Assembly (NCBI RefSeq): GCF_000342005.1
Contig: NZ_AOHO01000048.1
Coordinates: 540,540 to 604,539 of the forward strand
Source: Amycolatopsis decaplanina DSM 44594
GTDB lineage: Bacteria; Actinomycetota; Actinomycetes; Mycobacteriales; Pseudonocardiaceae
DNA length: 64,000 nt
Direction: 5' to 3'
Positions 7,403-16,393 of this stretch are shown one piece after another; position 1 is the first letter of the stretch; every line of letters begins with the position of its first letter. A program made the translations under genes and the position numbers. The notes beneath the pieces were generated by a model. The model was given only the letters and a program-made list of their open reading frames with translations, had not been told where the DNA came from and did no database searches.

Positions 7403-9607
7403 GTGAAGCAGGTAGTGCAGAACTACAAGAGCGGGGAGCTGGCGCTCCTCGACGTCCCGGTGCCCGCGTGCAAGGCGGGGGGTGTGCTGGTCCGCACCGC
7501 TTATTCGCTGATCTCCACCGGCACCGAGATGATGAAGGTGTCCGAGGCGAGCCTTTCGCTGGTGGGCAAGGCGAAGGCCCGGCCGGACCAGGTCGCGAAG
7601 GTGATGCAGAGCGTCGCGACGAACGGGCTGGGCGCCACCTACCGCAAGGCGATGAACAAACTCGACTCGTACACGCCGCTGGGGTACTCGTTGTGCGGTG
7701 TGGTCGAGGAGGTCGGCGCGGGCATCGACGACGTCGCCGTCGGGGATTACGTGGCGTGCGCCGGGAACGAGCACGCGCTGCACTCGGAACTGAACTGGGT
7801 GCCCAAGAACCTGTACACCAAGGTGCCCGACGGCGTCGACCCGCGGCACGCCGCGTTCGGCACGGTCGGCTCGATCGCGATGCAGGGTGTCCGCCAGGGC
7901 GAACCCCAGATCGGCGACATCGCGCTGGTCATCGGGCTCGGGCTGATCGGCCAGCTGGTCGTGCAGTTGCTGGTCGCCTCCGGGGTCCGCGTGGTCGGCG
8001 TCGACCCAGACCCGGGGCGGTGCGCGCTGGCCGAACAGCTCGGCGCCCTGAAGTGCGGCGACCCGGCGTCCGGCGTCGTCGACACCGCGGTCGCGGAGAT
8101 CAGCGCCGGGCACGGTGTCGACCAGGTGTACCTCGCCGCGGGCGGCAGCACGAACGAGCCGGTGGAGCTGGCCGCGAAGCTGGCCCGCGACCGCGGCCGG
8201 GTGATCGACATCGGCAAGTGCTCGCTGAACCTGCCGTGGAACGCCTACTACGAGAAGGAACTCGACGTCCGGTTCTCCCGCTCGTACGGCCCCGGCCGCT
8301 ACGACCCGGAGTACGAACTCGAGGGCCGCGACTACCCGATCGGCCAGGTCCGCTGGACCGAGCGGCGCAACCTCGAATGCGTCGTCGACCTGATGGGCAG
8401 CGGCCGTCTCGACGTCGAGCCGCTGATCTCGCACGTCTCGGACTTCTCCGACGCCGTCGAGACGTACCGGAAGCTGAACGAGGGCGAGCTCAAGGCCGTC
8501 GCGGTGCTGTTCGAGTACGAGAAGCGCGCGGCCGCCACCGCCGAGCAGGTCGCCTCGGTCGCCGTCCCGAAGACGGTGACCGCGCGTTCGGTGCCGAAGC
8601 CGGGTGGCGTGCGGGTCGCGTTCGTCGGCGCCGGCAACTACGCGTCCTCGATGCTCCTGCCGCATCTGGCGGAGATGGAGGGCGTCGATCTCACCGAGGT
8701 CGTCACCACCTCCGCGCTTTCGGGCGCGAACGCCAAACGCAAGTTCGGCTTCGCCCGCGCCACCACCGACCTCGACACGATGCTCGACGACTCCTCGATC
8801 GACGCCGTGTTCATCGTGACCCGGCACAGTTCGCACGCCGAGCTGACGCGGCGGGCGCTGCTCGCGGGCAAGGCCGTCTTCGTCGAGAAGCCGCTCGCGC
8901 TGTCGGAGAAGGAACTCGAGGTAGTGCTCGGCGCGATCGAGGAATCCGGCAACGACCGGCTGCAGGTCGGGTTCAACCGCCGGTTCGCCCCGCTGCTGAA
9001 CGAGTCGGTGCTCCACTTCGGACCGCGGATCGGCCCGGCTTCCGTGCGGTACCTGGTCAACGCCGGTCAGCTCGACGCCGGCAGCTGGTACAACCAGGCC
9101 GACAGCGAGGGTTCGCGCTTCGCCGGCGAGGGCGGCCACTTCATCGACACGGTCAGCTGGCTGCTCGGCTCCGACCCGGTGTCGGTGTACGCCACCGCGA
9201 CTCCCGGGCACCAGGACCTGCAGATCCTGCTGCGCTACCCGGACGGCTCGACCGCGTCGATCGCGTACACCACCAGCGGTTCGTCGGCGTTCCCCAAGGA
9301 GACGATCGACGTCACCGCCGACGGCAAGGTGCTGAAGTTCGACGACTTCGCGCGCGCGTCGGTGTTCGGCCGCAAGAAGTGGGCCAGCTCGCGGATCCCC
9401 AAGGGCCGGGACAAGGGCCAGGCCGCCGAACTCGAAGCGTTCGTCAACGCGCTGACGACCGGCGTCGCGATGCCGGTGTCCGTCGAGTCGCTCGTTTCGA
9501 CGACGCTGGCCACGCTCGCGGTCAACCGCAGCCTGGAGACCGGTGCGCCGGTGCGGATCAACGCGGCTGAGCTTGATGGCGGAGCTGAGGGGACGGCGGG
9601 GAAATGA
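7403..9607 (+). CDS. Fused Zn-type dehydrogenase / Gfo-Idh-MocA oxidoreductase
   Basis: 734 residues from a GTG with GAGGAG just upstream. Residues 1-370 resemble the medium-chain dehydrogenase family (TAYSLISTGTEM, GYSLCGVVEEVGAGI, a Rossmann segment ALVIGLGLIGQLVVQLL). Residues from about 400 form a Gfo/Idh/MocA oxidoreductase: VRVAFVGAGNYASSMLLPHL binds NAD(P), EKP at 495-497 is the signature lysine motif, and NRRFAPL follows. Such two-domain enzymes occur beside heparinase-like genes in polysaccharide loci and are thought to act on sugar nucleotides or glycan sugars in a linked oxidation and reduction; the substrate is unknown. It starts 15 bases after asnB and is followed by a structured 151-base gap. 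Confidence 0.9.
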   Translation: MKQVVQNYKSGELALLDVPVPACKAGGVLVRTAYSLISTGTEMMKVSEASLSLVGKAKARPDQVAKVMQSVATNGLGATYRKAMNKLDSYTPLGYSLCGVVEEVGAGIDDVAVGDYVACAGNEHALHSELNWVPKNLYTKVPDGVDPRHAAFGTVGSIAMQGVRQGEPQIGDIALVIGLGLIGQLVVQLLVASGVRVVGVDPDPGRCALAEQLGALKCGDPASGVVDTAVAEISAGHGVDQVYLAAGGSTNEPVELAAKLARDRGRVIDIGKCSLNLPWNAYYEKELDVRFSRSYGPGRYDPEYELEGRDYPIGQVRWTERRNLECVVDLMGSGRLDVEPLISHVSDFSDAVETYRKLNEGELKAVAVLFEYEKRAAATAEQVASVAVPKTVTARSVPKPGGVRVAFVGAGNYASSMLLPHLAEMEGVDLTEVVTTSALSGANAKRKFGFARATTDLDTMLDDSSIDAVFIVTRHSSHAELTRRALLAGKAVFVEKPLALSEKELEVVLGAIEESGNDRLQVGFNRRFAPLLNESVLHFGPRIGPASVRYLVNAGQLDAGSWYNQADSEGSRFAGEGGHFIDTVSWLLGSDPVSVYATATPGHQDLQILLRYPDGSTASIAYTTSGSSAFPKETIDVTADGKVLKFDDFARASVFGRKKWASSRIPKGRDKGQAAELEAFVNALTTGVAMPVSVESLVSTTLATLAVNRSLETGAPVRINAAELDGGAEGTAGK

Positions 9608-9651
9608 CCATACGCGTGAACCCGCCCGGCCGTAGGCCCCGCTATCGCGGT

Positions 9652-9705
9652 GGCAGGGCGCCTTCTACAACCAACGTGACGTCGTTGACCGACCAGCGCC
9701 CTGCC
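9652..9705 (+). repeat. Nested inverted repeat upstream of heparinase gene
   Basis: GGCAGGGCGC (9652-9661) is matched exactly by GCGCCCTGCC (9696-9705). Inside the 34-base loop a second pair, CAACG and CGTTG, brackets TGACGT. No T-run follows, so this is not a standard terminator. It lies in the only sizeable gap of the downstream half of the operon and could attenuate or stabilise the message, or be a protein site. Confidence 0.55.
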
Positions 9706-9758
9706 GACGTCGATCGCGGTCGCGGGTTCACCGAGGACAACACGGAAGGACTCGGCTG

Positions 9759-11705
9759 ATGGATCCGTCCTGGTACCTGCGAAGACTGTCGCGGATGGGG
9801 CCCGCCGAGATCGCGGGCCGGGTCACCGACGTCGTGCGCAAACGCCAGTGGCGCGGGGTCGCGGGGGAGAAGGCGGTCTGGCTGCCGGACCGCCGGTTCG
9901 CGTCGGTGCCCGGTGACGACGTCCTCGCCGCCGTTTCGGGTGAAGCGGTGAAGGATCTGCTCGTCACCGCCGACCGCCTGATGGACGGACGCGCCGAATA
10001 CTTCGGCGTCGAGCGGGACGACCTCGTCGACCCGGACTGGTCGTACGACCCGAAGACCGGTCGCCGCGCGCCGTCCGACGCGTACTCCTTCGACATCCCG
10101 TACCGGAGCGAGGACGCGGTCGGCGACATCAAGCAGATCTGGGAGCCGTCGCGGCACCAGCACCTCACCGTGCTGGCCGCCGCGTACGCCCTGACCGGCG
10201 AGGACCGGTACGCCGAACGCGTGGCCGCGCACCTCGGGTCGTGGTGGGCGGCCAACCCGCCGATGCGCGGGGTGCACTGGGTCAGCGGGATCGAGCTCGG
10301 CATCCGGCTGCTGTCGTGGGTGTGGGTCCGGCGCCTGCTGGACGGCTGGGCGCAGGCTCCGGCGCTGTTCGAGGACAACCCCGTGGCGCTCAATCAGATC
10401 TGGCATCACCAGCGCTGGCTGGCCGCGTTCCCGAGCCGGGGTTCGTCGGCGAACAACCACGTGATCGCCGAGGACGCCGGACAGCTCGCCGCGGCCTGCG
10501 CGTTCGCCTGGTTCCGCGAATCCGCCCAGTGGCGGGACGCGGCGCTGGTCTCGCTGGACAAGATGTTGCGCCACAACACCTTCGAGTCCGGGATCAACCG
10601 TGAACTCGCCACCGAGTACCACGGGCTCGTCCTGGAACTGGGGCTCGCCGGGGCGCTGGAGGCGAAGGCCGCCGGTGTCGCGGTACCCGAGTCGACCTGG
10701 CTCGTACTGCTCCGGATGACCGACGCGCTGGCGTCCATGGTGGACAACCGGCTGCGGCCGCCGAGGCAGGGCGACGCCGACGACGGCTTCGGGCTCATCG
10801 TCGATGGCGGCGAGACCAGCCGCTGGGCGTCGCTGCTCGACACCGGATCCGTCCTTTTCGGACGGTTGGACTGGTGGCCGGAGACGCCCGGCGGAGATGT
10901 CCGCTCGCAGCTCTTCTCCGCGCTGGCCAAGGACATCCAGGTCACTTCGCGGCGTCCGGCGCGGCGGCGGGAAGACTTCGCCGACGCCGGGATGACCATC
11001 CTGCGTGACGGCGGGATCTGGTGCCGCTGCGACGGCGGACCGCACGGTTTCCTGTCCATCGCCGCCCACGCCCACGCGGACGCGCTCTCGGTGGAGGTCC
11101 GGCACGACGGCGTCGACATCCTCGCCGATCCCGGGACCTACTGCTACCACGGTGAACCGAAGTGGCGGTCGTACTTCCGGTCCACGGCCGGGCACAACAC
11201 GCTCGAACTCTCCCGTGCCGACCAGTCCGTCTCCGGCGGCCCGTTCCTGTGGACGAAACACGCCGGCACCACCGTGATCGCGGCCGGAACACCGTCGCGC
11301 TGGAGTGCGGAACACGACGGGTACGCGCCGTCCGTCCACCAGCGTTCGGTGGAGCTGGAAGGTGCTGAACTACGGATTCTCGACGAGGTCCGCGGCGGCG
11401 AGGCGCAGCACTGCCGTCTCGCTTTCCACTTCGGCCCGGCTGTCGAGGTCTCGCTCTCCGGTGAGACGGCGTCCTTGTCCTGGACGATCGACGACCAGGA
11501 CCGGACGGCCTCGTTCGAGCTGCCCCCGGAGCTCACTTGGTCGGCGCATCGCGGCGAGACCACGCCGCCGATGGGCTGGTACTCGGCGGGGTTCGGCCGT
11601 CGCGAGCCCGCGTGGACCCTGCTCGGCAGCGGAATCGCCGCCGACGGAACCACGTTCACCAGCGTGCTCACCTTCGAATCAGGTAACGAGGACCCCCCAT
11701 TGTGA
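9759..11705 (+). CDS. Heparinase II/III family polysaccharide lyase-like protein
   Basis: 648 residues. The N-terminal half is an alpha-helical toroid typical of alginate/heparin lyases, with WVSGIELGIRLLSWVW and SSANNHVIAEDAGQLAAA. The C-terminal half is the Hepar_II_III beta-sandwich with AAHAHADALSVEV (about residues 434-446) and DPGTYCYHG. These enzymes cleave uronic-acid-containing glycans by beta-elimination. No signal peptide is visible at the chosen ATG (preceded by GGAAGGA), so the protein may be cytoplasmic, membrane-associated, or use an unusual export route; this fits a role in biosynthesis or modification rather than external degradation. The stop overlaps the GTG of the beta-helix lipoprotein gene. 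Confidence 0.88.
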   Translation: MDPSWYLRRLSRMGPAEIAGRVTDVVRKRQWRGVAGEKAVWLPDRRFASVPGDDVLAAVSGEAVKDLLVTADRLMDGRAEYFGVERDDLVDPDWSYDPKTGRRAPSDAYSFDIPYRSEDAVGDIKQIWEPSRHQHLTVLAAAYALTGEDRYAERVAAHLGSWWAANPPMRGVHWVSGIELGIRLLSWVWVRRLLDGWAQAPALFEDNPVALNQIWHHQRWLAAFPSRGSSANNHVIAEDAGQLAAACAFAWFRESAQWRDAALVSLDKMLRHNTFESGINRELATEYHGLVLELGLAGALEAKAAGVAVPESTWLVLLRMTDALASMVDNRLRPPRQGDADDGFGLIVDGGETSRWASLLDTGSVLFGRLDWWPETPGGDVRSQLFSALAKDIQVTSRRPARRREDFADAGMTILRDGGIWCRCDGGPHGFLSIAAHAHADALSVEVRHDGVDILADPGTYCYHGEPKWRSYFRSTAGHNTLELSRADQSVSGGPFLWTKHAGTTVIAAGTPSRWSAEHDGYAPSVHQRSVELEGAELRILDEVRGGEAQHCRLAFHFGPAVEVSLSGETASLSWTIDDQDRTASFELPPELTWSAHRGETTPPMGWYSAGFGRREPAWTLLGSGIAADGTTFTSVLTFESGNEDPPL

Positions 11706-13231
11706 TCACACGACCGCACCGCCTCCGCCGGGCAGCGCTTCTGGTGCTGCTCGGCCCGCTGGCGCTCACCGCCTGCACCACCCCGGCCGACGAGGCCGGG
11801 CCCGGACCGGATCCGGCCGAGGCGCCGTCCGGTTCGATCGCGCAGGTGTGCGACAAACTGCCGGAGGGCCCGGCCGAAGCGCCGGCGGGGGCGGTGAAGA
11901 TCGACCCGGCGGTGCCGGGCGACCTCGCCACGAAGACACGGTCGAGTGCGGCCGGGACGACGTTCTGGCTGGCACCGGGGACGCACAGACTCGGCGACGA
12001 CCGCTACGACCAGGTCAACCCGAAGCCGGGCAACGTCTACATCGGCGGCCCGAAAGCGGTCCTCGACGGCCGGAAGATCAACCAATACGCCTTCTCCGGT
12101 AACGCGGCCGACGTCAAGATCAAGTACCTGACCGTGCAGGGCTTCGTCGCGCCGCACGACGAGGGCGTGGTCAATCACGATTCGGCCGACGGGTGGATCA
12201 TCGAGCACAGCACCGTCCAGGACAACGACGGCGCGGCGCTGATGGCGGGCGCGCGGCAGCAAGTCCGGGGGAACTGCCTGCGGCGCAACGGGCAGTACGG
12301 GCTGAACGCCTACGCGCAGGACAACGGGATCACCGGTCTCGTCGTCGAGGGCAACGAGATCTCCGGCAACAACACCGGCGACTGGGAAACCAAGATCGAC
12401 GGCTGCGGCTGCTCCGGCGGGATCAAGTTCTGGTCGGTCGACGGCGCCGACATCACCGGCAACTGGGTGCACGGCAACCGCGGTGTCGGCTTGTGGGCCG
12501 ACACGAACAACAACGACTTCCGCATCACGGGCAACGTCATCGAGAACAACGACGGCTCGGCGCTGATGTACGAAACCAGCTACAACGCCGTCATCAGCGG
12601 CAACACCATCCGCCGCAACAACTGGGTGGACGGCAAGCGCTACATCGACCGCGGCGACAGCTTCCCGGTTGCGTCGATCTACGTGTCCGAATCCGGTGGC
12701 GAGCCGCGGGTGAAGGCGCGGACGGACAAACTGGAGATCTCCGGGAACACGTTCGAGAACAACTGGAACGGCGTCACCCTGTGGGAGAACTCCGACCGGT
12801 TCTGCAACAGCCCGGCCAACACGTCGTCCGGATCCTGCACACGGCTGGTGCCGGAGCAGGCGAAATGCGCGCAGCCCGCGATCGCGACCGGTGGGCTGAA
12901 CACCGACTGCCGGTGGAAGACCCAGCGCGTCGAGATCCACCACAACCGCTTCGTGCTCGACCCGGCCGTCGCCGGCTGCGAGGAGAGCTGCGCGCGGATG
13001 GCGATGCTCGCGAACTTCGGCACGTTCCCGGACTGGTCGCCGTACAAGGGCGAGGTCGTCCAGCAGGCGATCACCTTCGACCAGGGCAACCGGCTCTACG
13101 ACAACACCTACTCCGGGCCATGGAACTTCGTGGCGTTCGAGCCGAGCCGGATACTGGGCTTCGGCGAGTGGCAGGGTGCGCCCTACCGTCAGGACCAGGG
13201 CAGCAAACTCACCCGCGCGGGAGGCGGCTGA
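11702..13231 (+). CDS. Right-handed beta-helix lipoprotein, paralogue 1
   Basis: 509 residues starting at a GTG in a GTGA overlap. A basic N-terminus, a hydrophobic stretch and the lipobox LTAC indicate a lipoprotein anchored on the outer face of the membrane. The body contains PbH1-type repeats rich in N-x-I/V-x-x-N-x-I (VEGNEISGNNTGDWE, ITGNVIENNDG, ISGNTIRRNN). The segments GCGCSGG, GLWADTNNNDF and SESGGEPR and several conserved Cys are shared with the two secreted paralogues at 17.5 and 19.0 kb. Beta-helix proteins of this type are usually polysaccharide lyases, C5-epimerases or hydrolases. HDEGVVNHDS is a candidate active-site region by analogy with the His/Asp-rich sites of epimerases, which is inference only. 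Confidence 0.85.
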   Translation: MITRPHRLRRAALLVLLGPLALTACTTPADEAGPGPDPAEAPSGSIAQVCDKLPEGPAEAPAGAVKIDPAVPGDLATKTRSSAAGTTFWLAPGTHRLGDDRYDQVNPKPGNVYIGGPKAVLDGRKINQYAFSGNAADVKIKYLTVQGFVAPHDEGVVNHDSADGWIIEHSTVQDNDGAALMAGARQQVRGNCLRRNGQYGLNAYAQDNGITGLVVEGNEISGNNTGDWETKIDGCGCSGGIKFWSVDGADITGNWVHGNRGVGLWADTNNNDFRITGNVIENNDGSALMYETSYNAVISGNTIRRNNWVDGKRYIDRGDSFPVASIYVSESGGEPRVKARTDKLEISGNTFENNWNGVTLWENSDRFCNSPANTSSGSCTRLVPEQAKCAQPAIATGGLNTDCRWKTQRVEIHHNRFVLDPAVAGCEESCARMAMLANFGTFPDWSPYKGEVVQQAITFDQGNRLYDNTYSGPWNFVAFEPSRILGFGEWQGAPYRQDQGSKLTRAGGG

Positions 13232-13232
13232 C

Positions 13233-14450
13233 ATGCTCGAACCCGCGATCCGTCCGGCGGCGGCGATCCGCGGCACACCCAAGGCGGTCGGCATCGCCTG
13301 GGCGCTGCTGATCGTCAACACCCTGGGCTCGACAGGGGCGAAGACGGTCATCCCGCTGCCGAGGTCGGTCAGCCAGCTGATCACCATGGGCGCGCTGGGC
13401 ACCGCTTTCGTGATCGCGCTCGCGCTGAACACCAAGCTGCGGATCAGACCGAGTGCCTATCTCTTGCTGCTCACGCTGCTGCTGGTGCTGAGCGTGGTCT
13501 CGAGCCTGAAGCTCGAAGGCGGCTTCGGTGCGCTGTTCCGCTGCTTCCGCTTCGCCCTCTTCCTGAGCACCCTGTGGTTGCTGACCCGCTGGTGGAACGG
13601 CGGCCTCGACCTCGTCCGCACACATATCCGGGCCTACGGCGTGGTGCTGGTGACGGTGGTGATCGGGCTCGCGCTGGGCCCGGGCAACGCGCTGCCGTTC
13701 GAATACGGCGGACGGCTCACCGGGACACTGTGGCCGCTGACCCCGCCGCAGGTCGGCCAGTACGCGGCCATCGTCATCGGCCTCACGGTCCTGCTGTGGC
13801 TCGGGGGGAAACTGGAGCGGCGTGACGCGCTGGTCGTCATCGTGCCGTCGTTCGCGATCCTGCTGCTGACCCACACCCGCACCGCGATGCTCGGCCTGGT
13901 GGCCGGGACCGTGGTGGCGCTGATGTCGCAGTGGATGTCCAGCGCCCGCGCGCGCAAGGTGTTCACCAGGCTGGTCCTCGTCGGGGTGTTCTGCGTGGTG
14001 GCGCTGAGCGGGCTGCTGCAGACCTGGTTCCTGCGAGGACAGTCCGAGGAGAACTTCTCCAGCCTCACCGGCCGCGCGAAGGTGTGGGACGCGCTGCTCG
14101 ACGCGCCGCGGACGACGCTCGAGTACCTGTTCGGTGTCGGGCTGACCGACAAGTCCTACGACGGGCTCCCGATCGACAGCAGCTGGCTCGCCGTCTACCA
14201 CGAGCAGGGCTACGTCGGGATCGCGATCGTGGCGGCGTTCCTGCTCGTGCTGGTCGTGGTCGCGGTGCTGCGGCCGCCGTCACCCGCCAGGGCGTGCGCG
14301 ATCTTCCTGATCACCTACTGTCTTTCCGCCTCCTACACCGAGGCGGGCCTCGGCGACGCGTCGCCGTACCTGCTGCACTTGGCCCTGGCCGCGTCGCTGC
14401 TGGTGCGTGTGCCCGCCGAAGAACCCGAGTTCGTCAAGGAGACGGCGTGA
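13233..14450 (+). CDS. O-antigen ligase/polymerase (Wzy)-like membrane protein
   Basis: 405 residues from an ATG preceded by GGGAGGCGG, one base after the previous stop; the frame is open further upstream but that part overlaps the beta-helix gene. It has about ten to twelve hydrophobic segments, including AYLLLLTLLLVLSVVSSL and ALVVIVPSFAILLLTHT, and a larger loop with LPFEYGGRLTGTLWPLTPPQ. LLTHTRTAMLGLVAG matches the Wzy_C signature. Wzy proteins join lipid-linked repeat units at the outer membrane face. The last codons overlap the following glycosyltransferase start (GTGA). Polymerase is favoured over ligase because chain-length regulators and a flippase are in the same locus. Confidence 0.85.
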   Translation: MLEPAIRPAAAIRGTPKAVGIAWALLIVNTLGSTGAKTVIPLPRSVSQLITMGALGTAFVIALALNTKLRIRPSAYLLLLTLLLVLSVVSSLKLEGGFGALFRCFRFALFLSTLWLLTRWWNGGLDLVRTHIRAYGVVLVTVVIGLALGPGNALPFEYGGRLTGTLWPLTPPQVGQYAAIVIGLTVLLWLGGKLERRDALVVIVPSFAILLLTHTRTAMLGLVAGTVVALMSQWMSSARARKVFTRLVLVGVFCVVALSGLLQTWFLRGQSEENFSSLTGRAKVWDALLDAPRTTLEYLFGVGLTDKSYDGLPIDSSWLAVYHEQGYVGIAIVAAFLLVLVVVAVLRPPSPARACAIFLITYCLSASYTEAGLGDASPYLLHLALAASLLVRVPAEEPEFVKETA

Positions 14451-15628
14451 AGGTCCTCGTGATCCACAACCGGTACAGATCCGAGCAGCCGAGCGGCGAG
14501 AACAACGTCGTCGACCAGGAGACCGCGCTGCTGGCCGAGGCCGGGCACGAGGTCGGCCTGTTCGAGCGGCGCAGTGACGACATCGCGGACATGTCCCTGC
14601 CGCGCAAGGCCGTCGTCCCGCTGCAGGTGCCGTGGAACCGGGCCGTGCGCGCGGAACTCGCCCGGCGCCTGGCCGACGACCGGCCGGACGTCGTCCACAT
14701 CCACAACACGTTCCCGCTGCTTTCGCCGTCCGTGCTGGCCGCCTGCGCCGACGCCGGTGTCCCGACGGTCGCGACCGTGCACAACTACACCCTGATCTGC
14801 CCGCCCGGCACGCTGTACCGCGAGGGCTACATCTGCACCGACTGCGTGGGACGCAAGCCGATCCCGGCGGTGCGGCACGGGTGCTACCGCGGCTCGGGGC
14901 TCGCCACCGTGCCGATGGCCGCGAGCATGGTGCTGAACCGCAACCGCTGGTGGTCCGGTGTCTCGCGGTTCTTCTGCATCTCGCGGGCGCAACGCGAGAT
15001 CCTGATCGCCGCCGGGATGCCCGCCGACCGGCTCGCGGTGAAGTACAACTACGTCACCGATCCGGGCAAGACGCGCAAGGGCGCGGGGGAGCACTTGCTG
15101 TTCCTCGGCCGGATCACCGCGGAGAAGGGCATCGGCCTGCTGATGAAGGCGTGGGACCAGCTCGTCGCGGCGGGCGGTCCGCTGCCGCCGCTGGTGATCG
15201 CCGGCACCGGCCCGATGCAGGACGAGGTCGCGCGCTGGGCACACGGCCGCGACGACGTCCGCTACGTCGGCCTTCAGTCCAAAGAGGAGTGTCAAAACCT
15301 GATCGCCCGCTCGAACGCCGTCATCGCCCCGTCGGAATGGCTGGAGGCGTTCGGGCTGGTCGTGGTCGAGGCGATGGCCGCCGGAGTCCCCACGGTCGCC
15401 GCGGCCCACGGCGCCTTCCGCGAACTCGTCGAGGACGGTGTCACCGGCCTGCTGCACGAGCCCGGGAACCCCGAGTCGCTCGCGGCGAAGCTGCGGGAGA
15501 TCGTCGGTGACGCCGAACGGAACCAGGAGATGGGCTGGGCGGCCCGGCTGGTGTACGAGCAGGAGTTCACGCCGAAGGTCGGCCTCGAACGGCTCGTCGG
15601 CGGCTACCAGGCCGCGATCGACGCGTGA
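14447..15628 (+). CDS. Glycosyltransferase family 4
   Basis: 393 residues starting MKVLVIHNRYRSEQPSGENNVV. The N-terminal domain includes VVHIHNTFPLLSPSVL and a Cys-containing stretch LICPPGTLYREGYICTDC typical of a GT4 subgroup found in capsule clusters. The donor domain carries LFLGRITAEKGIGLLMKA and the nucleotide-sugar signature EAFGLVVVEAMAAGVP, with the two glutamates of the EX7E motif. It is coupled to the polymerase by a GTGA overlap and to the PAP2 gene by another. It probably adds one sugar to the undecaprenyl-linked repeat unit; donor and acceptor are unknown. Confidence 0.92.
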   Translation: MKVLVIHNRYRSEQPSGENNVVDQETALLAEAGHEVGLFERRSDDIADMSLPRKAVVPLQVPWNRAVRAELARRLADDRPDVVHIHNTFPLLSPSVLAACADAGVPTVATVHNYTLICPPGTLYREGYICTDCVGRKPIPAVRHGCYRGSGLATVPMAASMVLNRNRWWSGVSRFFCISRAQREILIAAGMPADRLAVKYNYVTDPGKTRKGAGEHLLFLGRITAEKGIGLLMKAWDQLVAAGGPLPPLVIAGTGPMQDEVARWAHGRDDVRYVGLQSKEECQNLIARSNAVIAPSEWLEAFGLVVVEAMAAGVPTVAAAHGAFRELVEDGVTGLLHEPGNPESLAAKLREIVGDAERNQEMGWAARLVYEQEFTPKVGLERLVGGYQAAIDA

Positions 15629-16257
15629 TCACCGGTCCGCCCGCGCTCCCGCCGAGGGCGCGCATCCCGCTCTGGACCTTGGGCGTCCTCGGCTTCGTCG
15701 TCGCTCTCGCACTCGGCTTGCGCTACGCCGGGACCTCCCACACCGCCGGACTGGACGCGCTCGTGCTCCCCGTCGTCGACCGGGTCGAGGGACCGCTCTG
15801 GTACCTGGCGGCCGCCATCGACTTCACGGGCGAACCGGTGGGCGCGGTCATGGTCATCGCACTGTTCGGCTGGCTGTGCCTGCGGCACCGGCGGCCGCGG
15901 ACGGCGATCCTATTGGTGGCCGCCAGTGGGGTGACGGTCGCGCTGACCACCGGCCTGAAACCGCTGACCGGCAGGCTCATCCACGGCGAATTCCTCTCCT
16001 ATCCCAGCGGGCACACGGCGTTCGCGGTGACCGTCGCGACGGTTGTCGGGTTGCTGGTGATCGATGTGCGGGGTCTCGGCCCTCTCGGCGGGGCTTCGGT
16101 GCTGGCGGGGCTGGTCGCTTTCGCGGGGCTCGCGATGGGGTGGGCCGAGGTGGCACTGGGCGCGCACTACCCGACGGACACCTTCGGGGGCTTCGGGGTC
16201 GCTGTCGCGGTGGTGCCGGTGGTGGGGTGGGCGGTGGACCGGCTCACTTCCCGGTGA
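15625..16257 (+). CDS. PAP2-family membrane phosphatase
   Basis: 210 residues with five or six hydrophobic segments. The phosphatase signature is partly kept: KPLTGRLIHG, then PSGHTAF with the catalytic histidine, then LGAHYPTDTFGG with the second histidine. The usual SR before the third motif is replaced (AEVALGAH), so activity is likely but not certain. In a Wzy-dependent locus it would hydrolyse undecaprenyl pyrophosphate released by polymerisation and recycle the carrier. It is the last gene of the forward operon and starts with GTG inside the preceding stop. No clear terminator follows in the 136 bases before the next, converging gene. Confidence 0.85.
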   Translation: MITGPPALPPRARIPLWTLGVLGFVVALALGLRYAGTSHTAGLDALVLPVVDRVEGPLWYLAAAIDFTGEPVGAVMVIALFGWLCLRHRRPRTAILLVAASGVTVALTTGLKPLTGRLIHGEFLSYPSGHTAFAVTVATVVGLLVIDVRGLGPLGGASVLAGLVAFAGLAMGWAEVALGAHYPTDTFGGFGVAVAVVPVVGWAVDRLTSR

Positions 16258-16393
16258 CGCCGTCGAGCAGTTCCGGCCGATGCCGACATGACCAGCGTGC
16301 CGGGCGAAGCTCTGCGCGAGAGGGAAGAAGACGAGGCCACTGGCTGTGGTGACGAGTCGTTCCTGGCTACGAGAAGGCCCGGCGAAGGTCACG

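Noticed and set aside
5615..9211. 1198-codon open frame on the reverse strand
   Set aside because: It runs antisense to asnB and the fused oxidoreductase, has no recognisable motif, and is the usual mirror of strong third-position G/C bias.
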